From Nitrospirota bacterium (GTDB lineage Bacteria > Nitrospirota > Leptospirillia > Leptospirillales > Leptospirillaceae), in the NCBI GenBank assembly GCA_021826965.1, contig JAKAYA010000012.1, forward strand, positions 1 to 48,875: a stretch of DNA of 48,875 bases, read 5' to 3'. The position numbers and the translations under genes were made by a program. Within the stretch, counting starts at the first letter, position 1. Every line of letters begins with the position of its first letter. Shown one piece after another: positions 41,671 to 48,875 of this stretch. Below the pieces are notes generated by a model. It did no database searches. It had not been told where the DNA came from and saw only the letters and a list, made by a program, of their open reading frames with translations.

Positions 41671-42339
41671 GGCAACTCACTCCGGCAAAGAGATCCCGAA
41701 GGCGGGTGGACCGCCGTACGGGGTGAACGAGAGACAGACTCCCACCGGTAACATCACAGGAATATAGATACACGGTCCGACAGGATCCCGCAACATAGAC
41801 CTTCTGGATAAGAAGAGGGATGGACAAGAAAGAAACGGAGGGGATCCGAAATACGGGATGTAACGATTCCGGAAAATCGTTCTTACACTTCGGCCGAACC
41901 GCGTTTTCGTCGCGCCGGTGCACCTAAGAGCCCGGTTGAAGGACTTCGTGTCTCGCCAGGACCTGTAAACGAAGAGACTGCCCGTTTCGGAACCGAGCGT
42001 CCTCGGACGCATCGGCTCATGATCGGCAAGATATCGCTCCCTCAAAAGTCTGGCCGGCAAGTCCCATGCGCATCTCCACCCGGGACCGGGCATGTCTCCG
42101 GACAGTCCCGGCAGAGAGGGGTTGAAAGCATCCTGTTGCGGCCACCGCAACCGTGTTTCGAAATTTCGAAACAGGAGCGGATTACGGATTTCGGATCCCG
42201 TTCTTTGACATCGGAACATTTTTCCCTGAAAATTCAAAATTCTGTCCGGACGGCTATCCAGAATCCCGCTTTTGGGCCGATAACCTGGGTCTCATTCCCA
42301 TTCTTTTCTTCCCGAAACTCGTGAGGGTACGAGAATAAC
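41671..42339. other. Intergenic region with a 20-bp palindrome
   Basis: About 670 bp between divergent transporter genes without a convincing ORF (candidates lack ribosome sites and have unlikely composition). It holds a perfect palindrome TGTTTCGAAATTTCGAAACA at 42154-42173, 166 bp before the MHS transporter start. The rest shows no further structure I can name. Confidence 0.6.
42154..42173. promoter_or_regulatory. Perfect 20-bp palindrome, likely operator
   Basis: The 20-bp sequence is fully self-complementary around the AAATTT centre. It is AT-balanced and lies in the region between divergent transporter genes, the usual place for a dimeric regulator site. Confidence 0.6.
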
Positions 42340-43617
42340 ATGCATCCAGCAGCAACCAGAAACCAGATTCTTCTGGCAAGCCTCATTGGCACCACGATCG
42401 AATTTTTCGACTTCTATATTTTTGCCACCGCTTCGGTCCTCGTCTTTCCATCACTCTTTTTCCCTCCCGGAGATCCGACCACGGCGACTCTGCAATCCCT
42501 TGCCACCTTTGCCCTGGCGTTCGTGACCCGTCCGATCGGTGCGGCCATCTTCGGACATTTCGGCGACAGAATTGGCCGGAAGGCGACTCTGGTCGTGTCC
42601 CTGTTGACGATGGGGCTTTCGACCATCCTGATCGGTGTCTTGCCCACCTACGGGAAAGCGGGGCTCCTTGCACCCCTCCTTCTGGCTCTCTGCCGCCTCG
42701 GGCAAGGGCTTGGCCTCGGGGGAGAATGGGGAGGTGCTGTTCTTCTGGCGACGGAAAACGCCCCGGATCAAAAAAAGGCCTGGTTTGGCATGTTTCCCCA
42801 GCTCGGAGCTCCGGCGGGATTCATTTTGTCGACAGGCGTCTTTCTTCTGCTTTCCCACTTCACTTCCCGGGCCGAATTCTTCGAATGGGGCTGGCGCATC
42901 CCATTTCTTCTGAGCGCCATTCTTGTCGTTGTGGGCCTCTGGATCCGGCTCCGGGTTTTTGAAACGCCAGAATTTTCCCGTGTCATCGAGACAGACAGAA
43001 AAGTCCGTTTTCCCCTCCTTTCCGTGCTCCGACACCATCCCGGCCGGCTCGTCGCGGGAATCTTCTCTCTCCTCAGCACGTTTGTCATGTTCTATCTGAT
43101 GACCGTTTTCACCCTCGGCTGGGGAACCACCCACCTTCATTATTCCAGGGAGCTTCTTCTCCTCGTACAAATGACGGGAGTCGTCTGCTTCGCCCTCATG
43201 ATCCCGGTCTCGTCCCATTACGCGGACCGCCGAAGCTGTCGGGAAACCATGATGGTGGCCACAGTCCTGATTTTTCTGTTCGGATTCGGATTTGGACAAA
43301 TGATGGAGTCGGACCACCTTTTACGCCTGGTGGCTTTCTATGTGGCCGGCTTTTCGGTGATTGGCCTGACCTACGGGCCTGCCGGAACCATTCTCTCCGA
43401 GCTCTTTCCGGCGCCGGTCCGGTACACCGGGGCTTCTCTCGCATTCAATCTCGCCGGCATCGCCGGAGCCTCTCCGGCTCCCTATATCGCCACACGGCTT
43501 GCCGGAGAATATGGACTGAACGCCGTCGGATACTATCTGTCGATCACTGCCGTCTTCACATTCCTGGCCCTACTTTCCCTTCGGCCCTGGGATCCGAAGA
43601 CCTCTCAGGATTCCTGA
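42340..43617 (+). CDS. MFS metabolite:H+ symporter (MHS family, ProP/ShiA-like)
   Basis: 425 residues, 12 TM helices. N-terminal SLIGTTIEFFDFYIFATAS is the MHS signature (with the conserved FD pair), and motif A GHFGDRIGRKATLV lies after TM2; LCRLGQGLGLGGEWGGA is also family-typical. These symporters take up osmolytes or organic acids with protons. Substrate not predictable. The ATG at 42340 follows the palindrome-bearing region. Confidence 0.92.
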   Translation: MHPAATRNQILLASLIGTTIEFFDFYIFATASVLVFPSLFFPPGDPTTATLQSLATFALAFVTRPIGAAIFGHFGDRIGRKATLVVSLLTMGLSTILIGVLPTYGKAGLLAPLLLALCRLGQGLGLGGEWGGAVLLATENAPDQKKAWFGMFPQLGAPAGFILSTGVFLLLSHFTSRAEFFEWGWRIPFLLSAILVVVGLWIRLRVFETPEFSRVIETDRKVRFPLLSVLRHHPGRLVAGIFSLLSTFVMFYLMTVFTLGWGTTHLHYSRELLLLVQMTGVVCFALMIPVSSHYADRRSCRETMMVATVLIFLFGFGFGQMMESDHLLRLVAFYVAGFSVIGLTYGPAGTILSELFPAPVRYTGASLAFNLAGIAGASPAPYIATRLAGEYGLNAVGYYLSITAVFTFLALLSLRPWDPKTSQDS

Positions 43618-43985
43618 TCCTATTTTCGGATCCTGAATCTCCCGGAAATCCATTCAGAGATTCTTTCGGCCTGATCCGGAGGAATCCCGAAAGGATTGTT
43701 TTGCGGATCTCCTGGCACAGGAAGCGTTTTTCCGCCTCTATCGCCTCGCATGCCCCTGGATCCCGAATGAAGCCGTCATCCGGCACGAACCATAAACCGG
43801 CGTTCCCGGAGACTCGCCATCGAGCAGGCGCAATAGCGACTCGGACAAGGAATCGCCTGAACGTTCCAGGGGGATTTGTCGATGACCGGGGTCTACGAGA
43901 ATTTCCGGAAAATCCAAACCAACTGGTTTTCTGGGCCAACATGAACCGTTTCAGGGTCACTGCATCCTTTGACACATTTCATTTC
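43618..43985. other. Intergenic region, nothing recognised
   Basis: About 370 bp between the converging MHS transporter and acyltransferase genes. An imperfect hairpin (GATTCCTGATCC / GGATCCTGAATC, 43608-43645) follows the transporter stop. ORFs on either strand look like shadows without ribosome sites. Confidence 0.5.
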
Positions 43986-45098
43986 TTATACCCTGTCCCC
44001 GGACATGGTGGCGGGTGGCTTTTCCCAGACAGGGATCTCGAGACCTCGCGTTTTCCAGCGCCGGTGCATCCAGATCCACTGTTCCGGGTGGTTCCGGATG
44101 GCCGATTCGAGGAAGCTCGTGCACAGCGCGGTCTGCCGCAGGACGGACTCTTCCTTCGGGAGGTCCGGGAAGGGCTCGATCGGCGAAAAAAAACGGGCCG
44201 AATGATGGATCCCGTCCTCCCTCCGAAAGGAAAGCACGGGAACGACGGGGATGCCGAGAGTATAGGAGAGTCTGGCCAAGCTCGTGTGAGTGAGTGCCAG
44301 ACGGTCGAAGAAGGGGACGAAAACGCCGTCATCCTTCCCCGCGCACTGGTCGATTGCAATGTTGACAATCTCTCCGCGGCCCAGAGCGCGGAGAATCTGC
44401 TTGGCTCCGTTGGTGGCAAGAATGGAGGGCCCTCCACCGAATCTCAGTCTTTGATCGAGGACGAACTGGTGGATCGTCGAGGCCTTGATCTGTCGGACGA
44501 GGGTGTTCACGGGGACTGGAGAGTCGATCCGGATCCGGCGCATGACCAGTTCCCAGTTCCCTATGTGGCCGGAAAAAATGATCGCTCCCTTGCCGGATTC
44601 GAGCTGTGCGGCGACGTGTTCGAATCCAGTCCACCCGTCTTCGAACAACTCCCGTACCTGGTCGTCGGAAAGGACGGCCAGCCGGGCAAACTCGATACCA
44701 ACCCGACCGAAGTGTCGAAAAACGGACCGGGAGAAGGCACCGGCACATTTCCCGGACGGAAGCGGGAGAGTGCATCGGGAAAGATTGTCTTTTACCAGGC
44801 GCCCCTTCGACGGGCATACGGCCAGGAAGATGTCTCCCGACCTGTTTCCGATCCAGAGGGCCGATCGGACCGGAAGAAGACATAGGAACCTGACGAAGAT
44901 TTCTAGTAAGCGACGGAGGATCCATGGGCCGGCGGATGGAGTTCGGAGAGATAGCACGTGAGGCGTCTCCACAAGTGGCAGAAAGGGGACTCCTGCATTC
45001 AGGCCCGGAAGATCCCCTCGGCGCGCGGAACGCGACCGGTTCGACCGGGAAAACAATAAATTTCTGTGATCGGAATAAAATAATATGATCCACGTCAT
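43986..45098 (-). CDS. Lipid A biosynthesis acyltransferase family protein (LpxL/HtrB-like)
   Basis: Up to 370 residues; the real start is uncertain because the first 40-50 residues are unlike the family and no ribosome site stands out. The family core is present: IIFSGHIGNWELVMRRI (H-x4-E form; HIGNWE), RQIKASTIHQFVLDQRLRFGG, NIAIDQCAGKDDGVFVPFFDR and HPEQWIWMHRRWKTR. Such acyltransferases add secondary fatty acids to lipid A. Supports a Gram-negative outer membrane. Flanks the start of the accessory zone. Confidence 0.85.
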   Translation of the reverse strand: MTWIILFYSDHRNLLFSRSNRSRSARRGDLPGLNAGVPFLPLVETPHVLSLRTPSAGPWILRRLLEIFVRFLCLLPVRSALWIGNRSGDIFLAVCPSKGRLVKDNLSRCTLPLPSGKCAGAFSRSVFRHFGRVGIEFARLAVLSDDQVRELFEDGWTGFEHVAAQLESGKGAIIFSGHIGNWELVMRRIRIDSPVPVNTLVRQIKASTIHQFVLDQRLRFGGGPSILATNGAKQILRALGRGEIVNIAIDQCAGKDDGVFVPFFDRLALTHTSLARLSYTLGIPVVPVLSFRREDGIHHSARFFSPIEPFPDLPKEESVLRQTALCTSFLESAIRNHPEQWIWMHRRWKTRGLEIPVWEKPPATMSGDRV

Positions 45099-45275
45099 AC
45101 TCTACACTGATTCTCTTTCAGAGGCTATGCTTTTCAGGTTTATGAAACTGGAATCTGCTTGTCAAATCTGTCCGGATAGGGTCTTTGGGTCGAGTATCGA
45201 CAGTGGTCGTCACGGGACAGCCACTTACAAAGTTCTCCGTGAATTTATTTTGCGACAGGCTCATGAGGTTTTCAG
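45099..45275. other. Short intergenic region, AT-rich
   Basis: Between the acyltransferase and the AAA pseudogene. A 64-codon ORF (45085-45279) overlaps both and has no support. Composition changes here from GC-rich to AT-rich, which marks the edge of the second accessory zone. Confidence 0.5.
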
Positions 45276-46600
45276 GTGAGATTTACGTTTGAAGAAGAAA
45301 AAATTTCTCTCTATATCATAAAAAATGCCCTTCAACCGTGCATCATCGATGAAGCACTCAGTCACAAGAAGCGGATTTTTGCGCTCAAGGCATCGATCGG
45401 AACCTTCGATCTGGTGCTTGAAACAGGCGAAGAAGGCGTGATTCTGGCGTCTTTCCGAACGAAAAAGGCCGGAATCGATGCGCTTGCTGACATTTTTCGT
45501 ACGCTGACCGCCGGAAAACCGGAAAAGAGGTTTTGCACGTTTTGCACTATGAAAAAGTATAATATACCAAAATTCACATGGACACGATTCAAAACGGATG
45601 AGAATCCAGAATCGGAGCCAGTCTCGGAGGGGTTCGGCATTCCCGTCGAGTCGCCTTTTGGGGTTCCGGATCCGATCCTGAAAAAATTGCTCGGAGACCG
45701 TCTTCGGATCTCGGAAAGCCCCGCATGGGGAGCGGTTCCCGCTCCAGAAATGTCGATTTTCGATAGTCTGGAGAGCGACTTTCCGAATTTTCATGAAGCA
45801 GTAAAAACAATCAGGACATTCGCATTCGCTTCCCGCTTGCGGCCGGAACTCCCTCTGCGCTGGCCGCCGCTACTCCTTCTCGGTCCGCCAGGACTTAGGA
45901 AAACCGAGTTTGTCTTTGAGCTATGTGAGCGTCTTTGTGTCCCTTTTTACCAAGTTCCCTGCTCCAGTAACAGCGGCGGATCGATGAGCCTAGCCGGGTC
46001 GGACGAACGCTAGTCAAACGGGGCTCCGGGGCTGATTCTACGGACTTTCCTCCGGGAAAAGATCATTAATCCTGTACTCATACTGGACGAGATCAATAAA
46101 GCCCCTCAGATGTCACATCAGGCGCCATCTATCCATGATGTCTTGCTCTCTCTAGTCGAAGAGAGGACATCGAGGGCTTTTGTCGACGAATATATATAGG
46201 CCCAGAACTTCCGTTTGACGCCTCGAAGGTCAACTGGATTGCGACGGCAAACTCCACGGAAATGGTCCCCGAACCACTTCTCAGCCGTTTCCGCGTCTTC
46301 CAGATCGGACCTTTCCCGGAAAACCGGCTGCCCGACCTGGTGGAGAGAATTCTCAAAAAAATCGTCGAGGGGCTGGGACTGGAAGGGGTTGCCCGCTTTT
46401 GCGTCCGGGAGGAGGTACTGGAAAGCCTGAGGAGCCGGACAGCGAGAGAAATACGTCAGGTGCTTGAGGGTGCGGTGGCACGGAGGCTGATCGACATTCC
46501 GGAGGGGATAAGGCAGACTTTTGTTCTTCGAAAGCAGGATTTTGAGGTCGGACAAAGACCAGAGACAAGAGCCCGGATAGGATTCAAACGGAGGAATTAG
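45276..46600 (+). pseudogene. Broken AAA+ ATPase (Lon-AAA-like), three visible lesions
   Basis: The frame starts at a GTG at 45276 and encodes an N-domain of about 190 residues, then an AAA module. First, the Walker A reads GPPGLRKT, where AGG for GGG replaces the central Gly by Arg. Second, TAG at 46011-46013 interrupts SLAGSDER*SNGAPG; a TGG there would restore the conserved Trp. Third, the (TA)4 tract at 46191-46198 carries one TA too many; with three repeats the frame runs from FVDEYI to GPELPFDASKVNW. Walker B (LILDEINKAP), sensor 1 (ATANS) and the rest are intact, so the damage is recent. Terminator at 46601. Confidence 0.85.
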
Positions 46601-46630
46601 AAAGAACTAGCTCCTGGAGCTAGTTCTTTT
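46601..46630. terminator. Bidirectional Rho-independent terminator
   Basis: A 13-bp perfect stem, AAAGAACTAGCTC (46601-46613) and its complement (46617-46629), with a 3-nt loop and A/T runs at both ends. It lies between the AAA pseudogene and the convergent YqhA gene. Confidence 0.88.
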
Positions 46631-46695
46631 GGCTGTCCCTCTGGTCGGACCTTTCCATTTTCCGGATGCATGTCTGCCGAATTAATCAAATAATA

Positions 46696-47316
46696 TCAGG
46701 ATTCAGTTGTATCGCTGGGTTCGTCCGACTTTACTTCATGCTGTTCCGTAGATTCTTGAAACATCTCACGCTGGGCCCTGTTCTGTGTCTTCAGACTGTA
46801 GGATTTCTGGATTTCCGTAGCCCGATGACCAAGCCATTGCAAGGTGACGAGAGAGACCACAACCATCGCCATCGATCCCCCAAATTCCAGTGTATCAATC
46901 GGGTCTTTCCAGCGAACAAAGTGTTGCAGGAAAGTAGCCCCCATAATGACAATAATGACACTCAAAACCTTGCTTTCCAGATCAGTCAGGGATTCTATGC
47001 CAAGGGCCACCGCCACATTCAAAGGAGAAATAAATAGGCTGTAAAGACCGACACCAACCAGATAAAAGACAACAGCCTCAAGCATCGTGCTGACAATGTT
47101 CAGATTCAGGCTCATGGAAATACCGTGGGGCGAAAACTCCCCGTGGATTACTCGGGACCAAGCCACATACAAGGCATCCATTGCCTGGATAGCCCCGATC
47201 AGGAACAAGGAAAACGCCGTTATCATGACGGCCAGTACCGCAATAAATACAAGGTACCGTGACCGTCCCAAAATCAGGTTCAGTGTGTCGAAAGAAGGGG
47301 AATGATCATTTTTCAT
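46696..47316 (-). CDS. YqhA family (UPF0114) membrane protein
   Basis: 206 residues with four TM helices: about 21-45, 70-100, 108-130 and 137-155. The family segment SRYLVFIAVLAVMITAFSLF and FISPLNVAVALGIESLTDLESK are recognisable. C-terminal 50 residues are charged and polar. YqhA function is unknown. It overlaps or closely follows one or two tiny ORFs on the same strand. Confidence 0.85.
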   Translation of the reverse strand: MKNDHSPSFDTLNLILGRSRYLVFIAVLAVMITAFSLFLIGAIQAMDALYVAWSRVIHGEFSPHGISMSLNLNIVSTMLEAVVFYLVGVGLYSLFISPLNVAVALGIESLTDLESKVLSVIIVIMGATFLQHFVRWKDPIDTLEFGGSMAMVVVSLVTLQWLGHRATEIQKSYSLKTQNRAQREMFQESTEQHEVKSDEPSDTTES

Positions 47317-47395
47317 CGGCGGGAGCGATATTGTTGACGTTCCAATTCAGGAAAACATCGCGGAGAATCTTGTCGGAACTGAATTCGATGCTCAT
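47306..47395 (-). CDS. Possible 29-residue ORF upstream of YqhA
   Basis: ATG at 47395 with AAGGA 8 nt upstream; the product ends NNIAPADEK and its stop overlaps the YqhA start by 11 bp. A longer reading starts at an ATG at 47473 but lacks a ribosome site and overlaps the 37-residue ORF. Could be a leader peptide or small accessory protein. Weak support beyond start signals and position. Confidence 0.4.
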   Translation of the reverse strand: MSIEFSSDKILRDVFLNWNVNNIAPADEK

Positions 47396-47435
47396 AATAT
47401 CGTCCTTTGGATCAGATAAGAAATGTTCATCACGA

Positions 47436-47549
47436 CTATCGAGGATGTTTCTTGTGGTCGTGAAGGTACCCATAAAGGGCGAACCCTCCAAAAAAGACTA
47501 GGCCAATAATGCCCCAAATCAGAAGATTGAGTTCAGGGCTGATCGTCAT
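47436..47549 (-). CDS. 37-residue single-span membrane peptide
   Basis: ATG at 47549 with GGAGG 8 nt upstream. One hydrophobic helix (LLIWGIIGLVFFGGFALYG) is followed by a basic, His-rich tail (YLHDHKKHPR). Upstream on the same strand, TTGTTC, a 17-bp spacer and TATATT (about 47590-47562) may be its promoter. Heads a likely unit with the 29-residue ORF and YqhA. Not recognised; too short for ordinary gene calling. Confidence 0.6.
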   Translation of the reverse strand: MTISPELNLLIWGIIGLVFFGGFALYGYLHDHKKHPR

Positions 47550-47899
47550 TTTTCAAACCTCCCATGCTCAATAATATAACACCTGCTGTTCCTAAGAACA
47601 AAAAAAGCCACGCAGTCACGAAAAGGGGCTGGCAGGGCAGGATGTTTGGAGGGGGCTTTCTCGCCACCGGGGGCATTCCGAGGCGTCCTTTTTGCGGGGG
47701 GGGGTATGAGGACTCAGGGGAGGACTGTCACTCTTCCCCACCGTGATGTAATGCCCGTGTTCGGGCGGTTCCTATGGAGCGGGTGGATAGTGACCGGGGA
47801 AAACTCCGACCGGCATTTGAAAACGCCTCCGAAGGGTGGGTTCCTGCTCCCCCATGCGAGTATCCGGAAAAAAGGCGGGTGGCTCGAAAAAAGGAATTT
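47550..47899. other. Intergenic region
   Basis: About 350 bp between the 37-residue peptide and hicA. Contains a near-palindrome GTTCCTAAGAAC near 47589 and a run of nine G (47696-47704). No gene is supported: the plus-strand ORF at 47646-47984 has neither ribosome site nor familiar sequence and runs into hicA on the other strand. Confidence 0.5.
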
Positions 47900-48115
47900 T
47901 CAGCGGCAAAAGCGGATAAAGTCTTCGACAGTCAACCCGGCAGAAAGAAGGATCTGCTTGAGCGTGCCCTGTTTGATGGTGTGATGGCGGGGAATGATGA
48001 GTATCCGTGAGCCGTCTGTCATGGAAATGTGCTTTCCTTCGCGGAGGATGGTGAATCCGGCTTTTTTGAGAGCCCGGACCACTCGTTCGTGGGAGAGCTG
48101 GGGGAGTTTCGTCAA
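47900..48115 (-). CDS. hicA: HicA-family mRNA interferase toxin
   Basis: 71 residues. Matches the dsRBD-like HicA fold: ALKKAGFTILREGKHISMTDG, then IIPRHHTIKQGTLKQILLSAGLTVEDF. The catalytic His is the one in GKHISM. Cleaves mRNA when free. Its ATG overlaps the hicB stop by 4 bp (ATGA), so toxin is made only after antitoxin translation. Confidence 0.9.
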   Translation of the reverse strand: MTKLPQLSHERVVRALKKAGFTILREGKHISMTDGSRILIIPRHHTIKQGTLKQILLSAGLTVEDFIRFCR

Positions 48116-48315
48116 GCGCCGACTTCAACCGTCAACAGATTTTCTCGACGCTTCAGATCCTCCATGCTGTCAAGATAGAGTCGAATGGCGTCCTTGATAT
48201 TCTCCAGGGCCTCTTCTTTTGTTTCCCCTTGCGAGACGCAACCGGAAAGGGTAGGACACCAGACCACAAATCCCCCGGACTCCTTGTCTTCTTCTATTTG
48301 CACGAAAAATTCCAT
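48112..48315 (-). CDS. hicB: HicB-family antitoxin
   Basis: 67 residues; GGAGG 6 nt upstream of the ATG at 48315. HicB partial RNase-H-like fold: FFVQIEEDKESGGFVVWCPTLSG, GCVSQGETKEEALENIKDAI. Neutralises HicA. This short form has no C-terminal DNA-binding domain, so autoregulation must come from another protein, perhaps the HTH at 48539, or from the HicAB complex. Order is antitoxin-first. Confidence 0.9.
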   Translation of the reverse strand: MEFFVQIEEDKESGGFVVWCPTLSGCVSQGETKEEALENIKDAIRLYLDSMEDLKRRENLLTVEVGA

Positions 48316-48346
48316 AAATTCCTCCTTTCCCAACCAATCCCTATAC

Positions 48347-48375
48347 ATCATAGACCAGCTATAACCAGCTAACAA
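48347..48375 (-). promoter_or_regulatory. hicBA promoter with direct-repeat operator
   Basis: On the minus strand TTGTTA (48375-48370), a 17-bp spacer and TATGAT (48352-48347). Two copies of TAGCTGGT, 10 bp apart (48371-48364 and 48361-48354), fill the spacer, so both lie on one DNA face. A bound regulator would cover the promoter. Confidence 0.68.
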
Positions 48376-48538
48376 GAGATGCGATAGAACGGTTGTCGGA
48401 AGGCAAGCCCGAAAACGCTCCCCGCTCCCGGGGAATCTCCACCGGCAATGGGGAAAGAGGCGGCCCGGGGGGTTCCTGATCCCGCGTGCATGTGAATAGG
48501 AAAAACGAGGAAAATTGTCTCTCCGCTCGAGGACGGGA

Positions 48539-48736
48539 TTATTTTCTCTCCCCCATGCGGATTTTTTCGAGGATCCCCGCCGGATCCACCGAAAGCGCAT
48601 CGCACACTTCAAGAAATTCGATCACATCCAGCCGCCGCTCCCCCGTTTCGTATTTTGAAACGTAGGATTGAGGCTTTCCCAGACGAACGGCCAGATCGGA
48701 TTGCCGCAAGCCCAAGGTATGGCGGCCGTTGATCAA
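48539..48736 (-). CDS. XRE-family HTH regulator
   Basis: At least 65 residues, from a TTG at 48736. HTH LRQSDLAVRLGKPQSYVSKYETGERRLDVIEFLEVCDALSVDP (noted in parts: LGKPQSYVSKYE is the recognition helix). Family relatives begin about 8-10 residues earlier (a RFLGLRHLL helix is visible in the same frame), but no good start codon lies there, so the N-terminus may be slightly truncated or use an unusual start. May control hicBA nearby. Confidence 0.75.
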   Translation of the reverse strand: MINGRHTLGLRQSDLAVRLGKPQSYVSKYETGERRLDVIEFLEVCDALSVDPAGILEKIRMGERK

Positions 48737-48875
48737 CAGATGCCGGAGGCCTAAGAACCGCGATTGAGGGATGGAAAACGGGATAGAAAAACAAGAAGCC
48801 CCTTGTCGTTTCTGGTAAAATGGCAGGTGTCCAGACCAACCATTGACCCACCCGATAGGGTGAACGAAAGGGGCG

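Noticed and set aside
45085-45279. 64-residue ORF before the AAA pseudogene
   Set aside because: Overlaps both neighbours, has no ribosome site and no recognisable sequence.
47646-47984. 112-residue plus-strand ORF before hicA
   Set aside because: Runs antisense into hicA, passes through a nine-G tract, and lacks start signals.
1-48875. CRISPR array or complete insertion sequence
   Set aside because: No repeat-spacer series and no intact transposase with terminal inverted repeats were seen on either strand.

Overview
The window reads as a chromosome segment of a Gram-negative, free-living bacterium. Support comes from a lipid A-type acyltransferase, lipoproteins with lipoboxes, an outer-membrane barrel remnant, and a sat/aprAB sulfate-activation cluster beside a complete isc operon. 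GC is moderately high and many starts are TTG or GTG behind good Shine-Dalgarno sequences. The overall style suggests Nitrospirota, perhaps a Leptospirillum-like acidophile. That is inference; no database search was possible.

Layout. 1-2740 is a decayed, AT-richer island next to a tRNA with a CAU anticodon. It holds a truncated tyrosine recombinase, two paralogous small lipoproteins (one broken), an OmpA-domain scrap, MscL and a barrel that has lost its signal peptide. 2989-5871 is a radical SAM/B12 enzyme followed by a DHA2 exporter. 6361-6982 is a divergent pair of HTH regulators sharing a control region. 7088-10403 is aprA-aprB-sat on the minus strand. 10663-10785 is a 40-residue membrane peptide with its own promoter and terminator. 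10986-14030 holds a CNNM/CorC protein, an unknown membrane-anchored protein and a membrane protein with a dead phospholipase-D fold. 14112-22521 is one long plus-strand operon: iscR-iscS-iscU-iscA-hscB-hscA-fdx-iscX, an unknown gene, mrp/apbC, a small unknown gene and truA. Next come a DUF971 protein, gpsA, a phosphoribosyltransferase with a large unknown partner, and a PAS/GGDEF/EAL protein. 29718-36105 is serS and hflX with several small conserved genes. 36167-39071 is a pair of M16 proteins, one catalytic and one not. A membrane-tethered MoxR-like ATPase with a CPA1 antiporter, an MHS-type transporter and an acyltransferase follow. 45100-48875 is a second accessory zone: a recently broken AAA+ gene, two very small ORFs ahead of a YqhA-family protein, a hicBA toxin-antitoxin pair and an XRE regulator.

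The main discovery candidate is the iscS gene. Its product aligns with classical IscS over its whole length and keeps the sulfur-carrying Cys328 loop, but nearly every residue that binds PLP is replaced: Lys206 to Leu, Asp180 to Asn, His104 to Ile, Gln183 to Tyr, Asn155 to His and Ser203 to Asn (E. coli numbering). All other isc genes look functional, with their key residues intact. The operon therefore appears to encode an Fe-S assembly machine built on a PLP-less pseudo-desulfurase, which would need sulfide or persulfide from elsewhere. The sat/aprAB cluster about 4 kb away makes sulfide from sulfate assimilation a possible, unproven source.
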